Below are positions 1 through 9,527 of a stretch of 64,000 nt of DNA, one piece after another (position 1 is the first letter of the stretch; each line of letters opens with the position of its first letter). The notes under the pieces are model-generated. The model saw nothing but the letters and a program-made list of their open reading frames with translations. It was not told the origin of the DNA and ran no database searches. The stretch is taken from assembly GCA_964519955.1 (NCBI GenBank), contig CAZFLM010000032.1, positions 1 through 64,000 on the forward strand, in the 5' to 3' direction. This stretch comes from CAZFLM01 sp964519955 (GTDB taxonomy: Bacteria > Armatimonadota > Chthonomonadetes > Chthonomonadales > CAJBBX01). A program made the position numbers and the translations under genes.

Positions 1-1467
1 AACTACCAGGACATGTACCAGGACGCCCCGTCGTACGGCCTGGAGTGGCTCAACAAGGACGCGCACGGCGTGCCGAAGATGGGCGGCAACTGGGCCGGAG
101 GCCAGGCGTGGCAGGTCTGCGCGATCAAGCAGGTCGAGCTGGCCGCGCGCAAGGACACCAACCTGCCGAAGATCGCCGAGCTGTTCGGACCGACGGTCTA
201 CTTCATCGACACGGTGTTCGCGTGGGGCCTGGTGACCTGCGAGGATCCGGCGCACCCGATGACGCGGCAGCAGGACCTGGAGTGGAAGAGCAAGCTCTGC
301 CTGCTCGCCAAGAAGCACTTCGGCCTGTTCGGCAGCGAGGAGGGTCGAGAGTGGGCCGTGCCGTGCGCCGACTACCTGGAGGGCATCTTCGGCCACCAGA
401 CCGACTCCGCGCCGGGCACGGTGATCCCCCTCCTGCCGCTCGTCTACCACGACTGCGTGCAGATCATGACCCACCAGGGCAACCGCATCGCCCCGGGCCA
501 GGACAAGAAGGTCGCCGACCACGTGCTGTTCGCGCAGATGGCCCTGCCCGACTTTGGCACGCACCTGTACTGGCAGACCGAGGACCCGCAGGCCGCGCCC
601 ATCACCGTGCTCTCGCCGGTCGTCAAGGCGCTGGGCGGCAGGCACTTCGAGATCACGTACCGCTGGCGCGTCGAGAAGCAGCCGGCCTTCGACGGCGCGG
701 TCTTCGTCCACTTCACCCACCGCGCGTCGACGCACGCGGAGGGCATCGCGCTGCAGAACGACCACACGCCGAGCACTCCGACGTCGCAGTGGCAGCCCGG
801 CACGGTCGTCGAGGACGGCCCCTACGCGCTGGAGGTGCCCGAGACGCTGTCGGGACCGCTCGCCATCCGCGTCGGCATGCTGCGCGGCGGCGAGCGCATC
901 GCCCTGGGCGACCAGCCGAACGAGGGCGGGCGCTACCTCCTGGGCACGGTCGAGGCGACGGATGTCGGCGTGCGCTACGAGGCGGTGAAGGGCAAGCCGG
1001 TAGGCACGCTCTACTCACGCGGCGACGGCGGCTGGAGCGCGAACCTGGGCGCCACGGACCGCAACGTCAAGAACCTGCACGAGATCCTGAGCCCGCTGAA
1101 CGCACTGACCGCCGACACGCCGATGACCAGCCACGAGTTCCTGACGCCGGACCGCCTGCTGCAGCGCGCGCGCTACGGCGACACGACCGTCACCGTGGCC
1201 TACGAGAAGCCCGCGCATGTGGGCGACTGCGTCATCCCGGCCAACGGGTTCGTCGTGGAGGGCCCGCGCTTCGCGGCGTTCTGCGCCACCCGCTTCGGCG
1301 GCATCGACTACGCCACGCCCACGCTCTTCACCATCCGCAGCCTGGACGGCAAGCCCATCGCGCAGTCGTCGAAGGTCCGCATCTACCACGGCTTCGGCGA
1401 CAAGCGCGTCAAGATCGGCGGCAAGGTGTTCCAGGTTGAGCGCGAGGCCGTGGTGCGCGTGAAGTAG
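1..1467 (+). CDS. Putative glycoside-hydrolase-like protein, C-terminal part (5' end outside window)
   Basis: The reading frame is already open at base 1, so 488 residues of a longer protein are seen. The first ~190 residues contain aromatic and acidic blocks typical of a TIM-barrel glycosidase, for example GPTVYFIDTVFAWGL and LPLVYHDCVQIMTHQGNR. The rest looks like beta-sandwich domains, ending with an HGFGDKRVKIGG segment. The overall style recalls the DUF5696-type glycosidase-like proteins, but that assignment is from memory of the family and is weak. It lies 14 bases before the metallo-beta-lactamase-fold gene on the same strand, suggesting one operon. Substrate unknown. Confidence 0.6.
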   Translation, partial: NYQDMYQDAPSYGLEWLNKDAHGVPKMGGNWAGGQAWQVCAIKQVELAARKDTNLPKIAELFGPTVYFIDTVFAWGLVTCEDPAHPMTRQQDLEWKSKLCLLAKKHFGLFGSEEGREWAVPCADYLEGIFGHQTDSAPGTVIPLLPLVYHDCVQIMTHQGNRIAPGQDKKVADHVLFAQMALPDFGTHLYWQTEDPQAAPITVLSPVVKALGGRHFEITYRWRVEKQPAFDGAVFVHFTHRASTHAEGIALQNDHTPSTPTSQWQPGTVVEDGPYALEVPETLSGPLAIRVGMLRGGERIALGDQPNEGGRYLLGTVEATDVGVRYEAVKGKPVGTLYSRGDGGWSANLGATDRNVKNLHEILSPLNALTADTPMTSHEFLTPDRLLQRARYGDTTVTVAYEKPAHVGDCVIPANGFVVEGPRFAAFCATRFGGIDYATPTLFTIRSLDGKPIAQSSKVRIYHGFGDKRVKIGGKVFQVEREAVVRVK

Positions 1468-1481
1468 GGAGGGAGCAGCCG

Positions 1482-3395
1482 ATGAGCGAAGGCGGGAGCC
1501 AGCTCCCGGGCATCCGGTGGCCCCGGAATGGCGCGCGGATCGCCGAGGGGCTGACCGTGTGGCGCGGCGCCGCGAACGCGGGGGTGCTGCGTCGCGGCGG
1601 CCGCGTGCTCCTCTTCGGCGGGGCGGACGCCGGCCTGCTTCGGCGCGCCCGCGTCGAGCCCGGTCAGGTCGACTGGGTGCTCCTGGCGCACCACCACCGC
1701 ACCGCCGCAGAGGGCGTGGCGGAGTTGGCGGCGGCCGGGGTCCGCGTCGCCGTGCCGGAGGCCGAGCGCCACCTTGTCGAGCGCGCCGAGGAGTTCTGGG
1801 CGGACGACTCGTTCCGCATCCACACGTACGCGTTCCACCCGTCGCCGCAGACGCTGCGCGAATCGGCGCCCGTGGCGCGAAGACTGGCCGACGGCGACAC
1901 GCTGGAGTGGCAGGGCGTCACGATCCGCGCGGTCGCCACTCCAGGCCCCACGGATGGCGCGCTCAGCTACCTGGTCACGCTCGGCGGCACGACCGTGGCG
2001 TTCGTCGGCGACCTGATGTGCGCGCCAGGACGCTTCTGGGAGTTCCACAGCCTGCAGGGATCGCGCCCATTCCCGGACGGCGGCGCGATGATGGAGTACC
2101 ACGGGTTCGGCGAGCGAGCGTGGCTCGCGCTCGACTCGCTGGACCGGCTGGTCAGGATCGGCGTGGACTGCCTGGTGCCCACCCACGGCGAGGCGATGCA
2201 CCGGCCGGCCGAAGCCGTCGCCGCGCTGCGCGCCAACCTGACCGCCGCGATGGACAACTACTCGTCGATCAGCGCCGCGCAGTGGCACTTCGCCGGCACG
2301 CGCCCGGAATGGCCGGCGGACAACCCGGCGATGCGAGCGCGCTGCCGCCCGGCGCCGGCCTGGGTGCGCGAAGTCGGCGGAACCTCGCGCGCCATCGTCT
2401 CGGACAGCGGGCACGCGTTCCTCATCGACTGCGACGGCGACGTGCCGGAGCGTATCGCCGAGATGCAACGGGCCAGGCAGCTCGGCCCCGTCGAGCGCCT
2501 CTGGATCACGCACTACCACGACGACCACGTGGGCCGCGTGGGCGAGTTCAGGACCGCTCAGAGATGCCCGGTCATCGCGCACGAGACGATGGCCGACATC
2601 CTGCGCCGCCCCGACGCCTACCGCATGCCGTGCCTGGTGCCGGACCCCATCACGGTGGATCGCGTTACGCGCGAGGGTGAGTCGTGGGTGTGGCGCGGGT
2701 ACCGCTTCACCGCCTACCCATTCCCTGGCCAGACGCTCTACGATGCGGCGCTGCTGGTCGAGCGCGGCGACGAGAGCGTGCTCTTCATCGGCGACTCGCT
2801 CGCGCCGGGCGGCATCGACGACTACTGCGCGCCCAACCGCAACCTGCTGGGCCCGGGCCCCGGGCTCGATCGCTGTCTCGCGCTGCTGCAGGAGCTGATG
2901 GCCGGCCCTTGGGGCGCGGGCGGGGCGCTCCTCATCAACGAACATGTCGAAGGGGCGTTCACGTTCAGCGCGGACGAGATCGCCGCGATGCGCCAACGTC
3001 TCGCCGAGCGCCGCGAGCTGTTCCTGCGCCTGCTGCCGTGGGACGATCCGAACTACGGCCTCGACCCGCAGTGGGTGCGCTGCGACCCGTACCGCCAGGT
3101 GGCGGAGCCTGGCGCCGTCGTCGAGTGGCAGGCCATCGTGCGCAACCACTCGCCGCGCAGGCGCACGGTGACGATCGAGCTGCGTGCCCCACGAGGATGG
3201 GCGCCGACGGAGGCTGCCGCAGTCGCCTTCGTCCCGCCTTGCGACGAGCGGAGCGTCTGGCTGTCGGCCCGTGCGCCCAGGAGCGCTGCGGGCCGCGCGG
3301 TGTTGGGCTTCACGGTACGCTGCTCGGGCGTCGACCTGGGCGAGATCGCGGAGGGCGTCGTCGACTTCGCGCGCCAGCAAAGGAGAAGCTCGTGA
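1482..3395 (+). CDS. Tandem double metallo-beta-lactamase-fold hydrolase
   Basis: 637 residues, with a GGAGGGAG ribosome site just before the ATG. Two metallo-beta-lactamase folds are joined in one chain. The second has an intact metal site, H344-Y-H346-D-D348-H349, followed by a GDSLAPGG strand and an NEH motif. The first has only a degenerate version, HHHRTAAEG at about residues 70-78, although a GDLM strand and a PTHGEAM motif remain; it may be catalytically dead or bind metal differently. The last ~100 residues resemble an Ig-like or NEW3-type domain. No signal peptide, so probably cytoplasmic. Function unknown; hydrolysis of a small ester, thioester or lactone is a family-based guess. 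Its stop overlaps the next start by 4 bp (GTGA). Confidence 0.8.
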   Translation: MSEGGSQLPGIRWPRNGARIAEGLTVWRGAANAGVLRRGGRVLLFGGADAGLLRRARVEPGQVDWVLLAHHHRTAAEGVAELAAAGVRVAVPEAERHLVERAEEFWADDSFRIHTYAFHPSPQTLRESAPVARRLADGDTLEWQGVTIRAVATPGPTDGALSYLVTLGGTTVAFVGDLMCAPGRFWEFHSLQGSRPFPDGGAMMEYHGFGERAWLALDSLDRLVRIGVDCLVPTHGEAMHRPAEAVAALRANLTAAMDNYSSISAAQWHFAGTRPEWPADNPAMRARCRPAPAWVREVGGTSRAIVSDSGHAFLIDCDGDVPERIAEMQRARQLGPVERLWITHYHDDHVGRVGEFRTAQRCPVIAHETMADILRRPDAYRMPCLVPDPITVDRVTREGESWVWRGYRFTAYPFPGQTLYDAALLVERGDESVLFIGDSLAPGGIDDYCAPNRNLLGPGPGLDRCLALLQELMAGPWGAGGALLINEHVEGAFTFSADEIAAMRQRLAERRELFLRLLPWDDPNYGLDPQWVRCDPYRQVAEPGAVVEWQAIVRNHSPRRRTVTIELRAPRGWAPTEAAAVAFVPPCDERSVWLSARAPRSAAGRAVLGFTVRCSGVDLGEIAEGVVDFARQQRRSS

Positions 3396-4438
3396 GGTCT
3401 GTTGCGCTCTGCGCCGTCGTCCTGCTCGCCGCGCTGACGGCAGCCGCGAACGCCGCACCCACCTACGCCGAGGTGTCCGACGCGGCCGGGCTCCTGCGCG
3501 CTGCCGAGGCCATCGGTGCGGACGGGGGCACGATCCGCCTGCGCCCGGGCACCTATGTGCTACCCCGAGCCCTGCGCTTCGAGAAGGCGAACCACGTGAA
3601 CCTGGTCGGGAGCGGGTGGAACACCACGATCCGGGCGAAGGATGGGGCGGACGGCATCGTGTTCGCGGACTGCGGCTTCTGCACCGTGCGCAGCCTCATG
3701 GTGGCGGGAGATGGCGCGAGCAGCACGGGTTCCGGCATCGTCTTCGTGGGCCAGAGTTCCTCGTGCACCGTGGACTTCTGCCGCATCAGCTCGTTCGGCG
3801 TCAGCGGCATCCGCTGCGAGGGCGACGCCAAGAGCCCGCAGTCGAGCAACGTGGTAAGCCGCTGCCACTTCATCGACAACGCCGGCGACCAGCTCTACAG
3901 CCGCCAGAACAACGACTTCCATATCGTGAACAACCAGTTCGGGGCGCACCAGCGGCAGAAGGAGAAGGCTCCGCGCTCGGGGGCCTGTCTCGCCCCCTCG
4001 TCGGCGGGCACCTACTCGGGGAACTACCATTGGGGCAACCGGGTGGCGCTGCGGGTGAGCCCGGGCTCGAACTTCAACCGCATCGAGAACAACCGGTTCG
4101 AGGAGAGCCGCGAGCAGGGCATCTTGCTCGGCGACCCGGTGACGGCCGGAGGGCTGTACCTGAACATCGTGACCGGGAACACGATCCACACCAACTCGCA
4201 GGATGCGTCCGGCAAGTTCGCGGCGGTGGAAGCCTACGGCGCCTGCGACGTCACGTTCTGCACGAACCAGGTGTTCAGTTGGGACAGCGGGCGGCTGAAG
4301 CACCGGTCGAGCGTGGTCATCGGGCGCGGATGCAAGACCTGGATCGTGAAGGACAACATCCTGCGCCACAACGCCGAGAAGGCCCTGGTCTACGAGGAGG
4401 GCGCCGGGCACATCGTCAAGGACAACCTGACCGACTGA
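3392..4438 (+). CDS. Secreted right-handed parallel beta-helix protein
   Basis: 348 residues starting at GTG 3392, which overlaps the upstream stop (GTGA); an AAAGGAG site lies 7 bases before it. A signal peptide occupies about residues 1-24 (ALCAVVLLAALTAAANA). The body has the rung pattern of parallel beta-helix proteins: GGTIRLRPGTYVLP, then many short N-x-F/N-x-I turns such as IVNNQF, RIENNRFEES and VKDNILRHN. Such proteins are often polysaccharide lyases, epimerases or hydrolases, but no catalytic residues can be named here. Coupling to the double MBL gene suggests co-expression. Ends 6 bases from the convergent kinase gene with no terminator visible. Confidence 0.8.
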   Translation: MRSVALCAVVLLAALTAAANAAPTYAEVSDAAGLLRAAEAIGADGGTIRLRPGTYVLPRALRFEKANHVNLVGSGWNTTIRAKDGADGIVFADCGFCTVRSLMVAGDGASSTGSGIVFVGQSSSCTVDFCRISSFGVSGIRCEGDAKSPQSSNVVSRCHFIDNAGDQLYSRQNNDFHIVNNQFGAHQRQKEKAPRSGACLAPSSAGTYSGNYHWGNRVALRVSPGSNFNRIENNRFEESREQGILLGDPVTAGGLYLNIVTGNTIHTNSQDASGKFAAVEAYGACDVTFCTNQVFSWDSGRLKHRSSVVIGRGCKTWIVKDNILRHNAEKALVYEEGAGHIVKDNLTD

Positions 4439-4444
4439 GCGCGC

Positions 4445-7282
4445 CTATCCCAGCAGATGGCCCAGCTTGGCGCCCAGGTCCTGCAGCGTGTAGGGCTTGG
4501 GCATGAAGTCACGCCCCTCTTCCGGCACCCCGTGGTGCACGATGACATCTTCCGTGTAGCCGGAGGTGTACAGCACCTTCAGATGCGGGTAGCACTCCGT
4601 CAGGTGCTCCGCCAGCTCGCGCCCACTCATACCGGGCATCACCACGTCCGTCATCACCAGATCGACAGACTCGGCGTGCTGCTTGGCGTGCTCGATGGCC
4701 TCGTCGCCGTTCGCGGCGGCAAGCACCGTGTACCCGAGGGTCTCGAGCATCGCCTGAGCCAACTCGCGCACGATCTCCTCGTCCTCGACCAGCAGCACCG
4801 TCCTGCGGCCCGGCGCCACAGCGTGCCCCGGCTCGCGCGCGGGGGATTCGGCAACGGGCTCCTCCGACCTCGGCAGGTACACCGCGATCGTCGTCCCCTC
4901 CCCGACCTGGGATTCGACCCTCATGATGCCGCCCGCCTGCTCGACGACGCCGAACGCCATCGCCAGGCCGAGTCCGGTGCCATGCCCCCGCTCCTTGGTT
5001 GTGTAGAACGGCTCGAACAGGTGGGCCTTCACCTCGTCGCTCATCCCGTGCCCCGTGTCGGTCACGGCCAGCTTGATGTACGGGCCAGGCCGCGCCCCCG
5101 CACGCGTTTCGCAGCCGGCCTCGTCGAGCACGACGTTCGCCGCCTCGATGCGCAGGCTGCCGCCGCCGGGCATCGCGTCGCGAGCGTTGACAGCCAGGTT
5201 GACGACCACTTGCTCGAACTGGTTGGGGTCGACCTTGATCGGCCACAGACCCTCAGGCAGTTCCGTGGTGAGCAGTATGTGCTCGCCGATGAGCCTGACC
5301 AGCATCGTCTCCAGGCGGCCGACCAACTCGCGCAGGTCGACGGTCCTGGGCTCGACCACCTGCCGGCGCGAGAACGCCAGTAGCTGCCTCGTCAGCGATG
5401 CGGCGCTCTCGGCAGCCTGGTACGCCTCCTCGAGCCGACCACGCACCTCGACATCGCCGCCCGCCGCCACGCGTGCCAGCTCGACGTTGCCCATGATGGC
5501 CGTCAGCAGGTTGTTGAAGTCATGCGCGACCCCGCCCGCGAGACGCCCGATCGCCTCCATCTTCATCGCCTGCTGCAACTGCTCCTGAAGTCGCCCTCGC
5601 TCGGCCTCCGCCTGCCTGCGCCGCGTGATCTCGCGCACCGAGACCAGCCGCGCCGGCTGATCGTGGAACGTGATCCAGCGCCCATCGATCTCGGCGAACG
5701 CCACGCTGCCGTCCTCCCGGATCATCTCCACCTCATAGGTGCCGCTCTCACCCGAGGCCATCGCCTGTTCCACTCGCTGCGCAGAGTCCGGGGTGAAGCG
5801 AATGCGCTCCAGAAGGGGGTGGCCGATGAGTTCCGCAGGCATGCTCAAGCCGAGCAGGTTCGCGATTCCCTGGTTGGCATCTCGGATGACCCCGCCGACG
5901 TGGACGAGGATGCCCTCCCTGGTCATTGCCGACAGGTAGCGGAACCGCTCCTCGCTGTCGCGGAGGGCCTGATCGGCCATCTTGTGCTCGGTGATGTCGA
6001 TGACGACGGCCGTGTGGCCCTGCGCGGGATCGGACGGGTCGATCGGGCTGATGTGGATCTGCACCACAATCTCGCGCCCGTCCTTCCGCCGGAACGTCGC
6101 CTCAACACTGGTTACACCGTGGTCGCGCCCGCGGCCGTAGAGTTCCGTTCCGGCGCGCTCGTACTCCTCCTCGGTCCGGTAGAGCATCCGCGAACCCGAG
6201 CCCACCAGTTCCTCCGGTGCGTAGCCAGTTAGCTGCGCGAAGGCTGCGTTGACGCGGGTGAAGGAGCGGTCCGATACCTGCGCGAGTCCGAGGGGCGTGG
6301 CGTCGTAGACGCTGCGTAGGACCTCCTCCGAGCGCCGGCGCTCCGTGACGTCGGTGAGCACGCCGATCAGCAAGCCGTCGGCCCTCGCGTCCGCGATCTC
6401 CACACGCCGGACGGTACCGTCGGCGCACGTGATGTTGTACTCCCGCGGCTCCGTACGCCCGCCGTCGGCGATCGCCTCCACGTCCGCCTGCCACTGCTCC
6501 TGGACCTGCCGACGGTAGGCCGGATCGGGGTAGGCGCGGCGGAACCACTCGTCGAAGGTGCTCACCTCCGACTGGGCGTACCCGAACATTTCGAGGGCGC
6601 GCCGGTTCCAGACAACAGAGCCCCGCTTGCGATCTGCCCACGCGATCGCGAGCGGCGACAACTCCAGGATGGTCCTGAGGCGCTGCTCTTCGTCGCGGAG
6701 GCGAACAGCGGTGGTCGACAGACGGCGGTACATCACTTGCCAGATGTAGACGCCGAAGACGGAAGCGACAAAGGAGCCGACGAGCAGGAGCCACGCGGCA
6801 GGGGAGCGCACGACGGCGGCCGGGTCGTACGTGAGCGGCAGGTAGCCGGATACCCAGCCGGCGGCTACCAGGGCACAGGACCCGATCGCGACACACGCGG
6901 AGACAAACCACCGGCGGTGACCCACGACGGCCAGACACAGGAGGCCGACGACGATCGGGGGGATCCCGCTGCTGAAGAGGCCCCACCGGATGAGGCCCGT
7001 GATGCCCAGAAGGAAGAAGACGATGCTGTAGAGGAACACGCGCAGGGTGGGCCGTATCCGGTGGCCCAGCCACGGCAAGGACAGCAACACGGCATAGAGC
7101 GCGCTGTTGACCACGGAGTGCCACGACTGCTGCCCCACGGTGGCCGCTCTCACCCACACGAGTATGGTGAACAGAACCGCCCCGGGCGAGAGGATCTTCA
7201 CTGCCCGGTCGAGCAGCAGCACACCGGCCCCGATATCGGCCTCGCGAGCGTCCGCTGCGCCGATCTCATGCACCACGCCCAT
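4445..7282 (-). CDS. Hybrid sensor histidine kinase with C-terminal receiver
   Basis: 945 residues. About six membrane segments fill residues 30-190, followed by three PAS-like domains (about 200-315, 318-435, 440-555). The dimerisation/phosphoacceptor box is GGVAHDFNNLL with H587. The ATPase domain shows the N box NLAVNARDA (about 695-703), DTGHGMS and GTGLGLAM. A receiver at about 825-945 has acceptor D879 (MTDVVMPG) and conserved K929 (MPKPY). It should autophosphorylate on H587 and pass phosphate to D879. No DNA-binding output domain is fused, so a separate phosphotransfer protein or response regulator is expected. The neighbouring HD-GYP protein at 8487 is a plausible but unproven partner. 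Start taken at the first Met before the membrane region. Confidence 0.93.
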   Translation of the reverse strand: MGVVHEIGAADAREADIGAGVLLLDRAVKILSPGAVLFTILVWVRAATVGQQSWHSVVNSALYAVLLSLPWLGHRIRPTLRVFLYSIVFFLLGITGLIRWGLFSSGIPPIVVGLLCLAVVGHRRWFVSACVAIGSCALVAAGWVSGYLPLTYDPAAVVRSPAAWLLLVGSFVASVFGVYIWQVMYRRLSTTAVRLRDEEQRLRTILELSPLAIAWADRKRGSVVWNRRALEMFGYAQSEVSTFDEWFRRAYPDPAYRRQVQEQWQADVEAIADGGRTEPREYNITCADGTVRRVEIADARADGLLIGVLTDVTERRRSEEVLRSVYDATPLGLAQVSDRSFTRVNAAFAQLTGYAPEELVGSGSRMLYRTEEEYERAGTELYGRGRDHGVTSVEATFRRKDGREIVVQIHISPIDPSDPAQGHTAVVIDITEHKMADQALRDSEERFRYLSAMTREGILVHVGGVIRDANQGIANLLGLSMPAELIGHPLLERIRFTPDSAQRVEQAMASGESGTYEVEMIREDGSVAFAEIDGRWITFHDQPARLVSVREITRRRQAEAERGRLQEQLQQAMKMEAIGRLAGGVAHDFNNLLTAIMGNVELARVAAGGDVEVRGRLEEAYQAAESAASLTRQLLAFSRRQVVEPRTVDLRELVGRLETMLVRLIGEHILLTTELPEGLWPIKVDPNQFEQVVVNLAVNARDAMPGGGSLRIEAANVVLDEAGCETRAGARPGPYIKLAVTDTGHGMSDEVKAHLFEPFYTTKERGHGTGLGLAMAFGVVEQAGGIMRVESQVGEGTTIAVYLPRSEEPVAESPAREPGHAVAPGRRTVLLVEDEEIVRELAQAMLETLGYTVLAAANGDEAIEHAKQHAESVDLVMTDVVMPGMSGRELAEHLTECYPHLKVLYTSGYTEDVIVHHGVPEEGRDFMPKPYTLQDLGAKLGHLLG

Positions 7283-8427
7283 ATGGCGCCCCCCTACGAC
7301 GAGCTGTACGACACAGCCGCATACCGCATTCGCGACGGCCGATCGGCAGCGTGTGCTGCCGGGCCATATGCTCCGCGTGCCGCCAACTCAGCTCGGGGAC
7401 TGCAATGGGGTCAATCTATGGGCAGGGCGGGTGCCGACCCGTGCCTGGCGCCCAGAACTCCAGGTGGGTCAACAACATTATAGTCGGCACAGACGGGCAA
7501 TTCGTCACCGATACGCCGCCGCATCTATCTCGATGCCGTCGCGCGCCCGCCGATGTGGCCCTGGCGCGTTACTTTGGCGCCTTATGTCCGGCCGCAGCAG
7601 GAAACTCGCTTTGGATGGCGAAACTCTGGCAGTGTGGCACGGAATGTGCCAGGGCCGATGCGATCGAACCTGGAGCCGCCGTTCTGACTGCGCTGCTGGC
7701 TCGGTTCGGTCCTGCGCGGCTTCGAAGGTCCGCGCTGCCGGCCAGTATCGTCGTGCGCGGTTGTTGGGGGAGCCGCAGCATCGACCGGCGCGGGATCGCC
7801 AGGCTCCGCCTGGCAGACGACAATCAGGTGCGGGCGACGCGCCCGCGAAGCGCGGTTCAGCCGTCCGCAGCCCAGGTCTGCCCCCAGTGGCGCGACGGCA
7901 AGTGCTGTATCGCCCAGATGCGGTTCCGCCCCAGCATGGGGGGCGGGCCGCCTGGCGGACCGCGATACCCACGTCCTGCTGAGCCCTGACCCGCAAGTGC
8001 GGGCCTATGTGCCGTTCGCGCCGATCGCTGACGGGCCGCCATCGCCGATGCTCGGCCGGAGTTCGCCGCGCCGCTCGGGCCCGGCCACACGCCGAGCGCG
8101 GACTTGAGATGCCCCAAGCGCCAGGCGCATGCCAGGGCGGATTCCGTCGCCCCGGCCTGCCGCGCCCGAGCACGCGCTCGCGGCGAGGCCCATGGCGTCG
8201 CAGTACCAGCCCCGCTTCGGGCGAGTTGACCGGTTCGAAGGCAGGCCGGAGCCACGCGCTGGTCACTGGCGCAGGAAGCCTGCCGAAGCCCGTCGTAGAC
8301 GTTGCGCGCGCCGATGCCGAAGTCCGCCGGAAGGGGCACAAGCGCCGTCGGCGGCCTGTTGAGCCGCGTCCGGCAGATCCATACCGCAGATACCTGGAGC
8401 AGAATTCGCTGAATAGTACCAAAACTG
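7283..8427. other. 1.1 kb stretch without a convincing gene
   Basis: Several long open frames exist on both strands, including 7351-7989 plus and a minus frame that runs through the HD-GYP gene. All translate to Arg/Pro/Ala/Gly-rich low-complexity sequence without recognisable motifs, hydrophobic cores or ribosome sites, as expected for non-coding G+C-rich DNA. No tRNA, repeat array or strong terminator is apparent. It could be a decayed gene or a long regulatory region between the kinase and the HD-GYP gene. Confidence 0.55.
7477..7482 (-). promoter_or_regulatory. Possible -10 box for the hybrid kinase gene
   Basis: On the minus strand the bases read TATAAT, a perfect -10 hexamer, about 195 bases upstream of the kinase ATG. 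No good -35 hexamer lies at 16-18 bases; the nearest TGACGA-like match is 19 bases away. An extended untranslated leader would follow. Weak call. Confidence 0.3.
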
Positions 8428-8456
8428 TTGACTCAGCACGGACAACCTGGTAAACT
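8428..8456 (+). promoter_or_regulatory. Sigma-70-type promoter of the HD-GYP gene
   Basis: TTGACT at 8428-8433 and TAAACT at 8451-8456 are separated by exactly 17 bases. Transcription would start near 8463, giving a leader of about 24 bases with GGAG at 8476-8479 before the ATG at 8487. This is the clearest promoter in the window and lies in a locally A+T-richer patch. Confidence 0.75.
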
Positions 8457-8486
8457 ACCACGCACGATGTCTTTCGGAGTACAGAC

Positions 8487-9506
8487 ATGCTGCCCGAGTC
8501 CCTGAACGGGCCCCTCCCAGTCCCCAGGGAGTGGTGCCAGGATGTGGACGCAGTCTCGGCGCGCGTGCTGGTCGTCGGCAACGATCGCACGGCGAGGTCG
8601 CTCATCGCAGGCTCGTTAGCCGACACCGGCCTCCGCATCGCGGCTGTCTCCAGCGCGGCCGACGCGCTGGCCCAGTTGCGAACATCGCCCTGCGACCTCG
8701 TCCTTTGTGACGTGGATCTGCCCGGAACCAACGGGATCGCCCTTGCTCGCTCGGTAGCCGAGCGCCATCCGACACTGCCGGTCGTGTTGGTCGGCGCCCT
8801 GCCCGAGGACATGGACGAACACGCCTCGCTGCCTTCCTCTACGTGCGAGTGCCTCGCCAGCCCCACCGACTGCGCGGCCGTGGCCGAAGTCGTCCATCAG
8901 AGCATCGACCGCTGCCGCGAAGAACGGCGCCGCCTCCTGTCCCACGACACACGCATCCTACTCGCGCCGCTCAAGGCCCTCGCGGCGGCAGTCGACGGCA
9001 AGCAGCACGCCCACGCCGCCCACTCGTCGCGCGTCGCGGAGATGGCTTGCGCCATCGGCGAGGACATGGGCATCGACGAGGACGAACTCCGGTTCCTCGA
9101 GCTTGCCGCCACGGCCCACGACATCGGCAAAGTGTGCGTCCCGGACGCTCTGCTGAACAAACCGGGCAGGCTGACCCCCGACGAGTGGGAGATGATGCGC
9201 GCGCACCCGGAGAAGGGCGCGGCAATGGTCGGAGACGTGCAGGAACTGGCATACGTGGCCGAGATCATCCGCCATCATCATGAACATATGGATGGCCACG
9301 GATACCCGGACGGCCTGCGCGGCGAGTCCATTCCGCTCCTCTCCCGCGTCATCGCCGTCGTCGACGCGTTCGAGGCAATGACCAGCGACCGGCCCTACCG
9401 CTCGCGCCTCGATGTCGATGACGCGGTCTCCGAACTCTGCCGCTGGGCAGGGCGCCAGTTCGACCCCGTCGTCGTACACGCTTGCGTCACCCGCTACGGC
9501 CGCTAA
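8487..9506 (+). CDS. Receiver / HD-GYP domain protein (putative cyclic-di-GMP phosphodiesterase)
   Basis: 339 residues; start fixed by GGAG 7 bases upstream. Residues 25-140 form a CheY-like receiver keeping the acceptor D75 (LCDVDLPG). Its usual acidic pair is VGND, and the conserved Lys-Pro is replaced by Ser-Pro (LASP), so phospho-signalling may be weakened or altered. Residues ~150-335 are an HD-GYP domain: HDIGK with H211-D212, then the HHHEHMDG and HGYP (271-274) motifs that bind metal and define the subfamily. The family hydrolyses cyclic di-GMP in the cytoplasm. Own promoter and terminator make it a single-gene unit. The nearby hybrid kinase, which lacks an output domain, could feed into it. 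Confidence 0.92.
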   Translation: MLPESLNGPLPVPREWCQDVDAVSARVLVVGNDRTARSLIAGSLADTGLRIAAVSSAADALAQLRTSPCDLVLCDVDLPGTNGIALARSVAERHPTLPVVLVGALPEDMDEHASLPSSTCECLASPTDCAAVAEVVHQSIDRCREERRRLLSHDTRILLAPLKALAAAVDGKQHAHAAHSSRVAEMACAIGEDMGIDEDELRFLELAATAHDIGKVCVPDALLNKPGRLTPDEWEMMRAHPEKGAAMVGDVQELAYVAEIIRHHHEHMDGHGYPDGLRGESIPLLSRVIAVVDAFEAMTSDRPYRSRLDVDDAVSELCRWAGRQFDPVVVHACVTRYGR

Positions 9507-9527
9507 GGGCCGGCGCTTCAGATACGC

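Noticed and set aside
1383..3458. 691-residue minus-strand frame
   Set aside because: Antisense shadow of the double MBL gene, with no ribosome site or motif.
7351..7989. 212-residue plus-strand frame in the 7.3-8.4 kb gap
   Set aside because: No ribosome site, Arg/Ala/Pro-rich, no hydrophobic core or family motif; cannot be supported as a gene.
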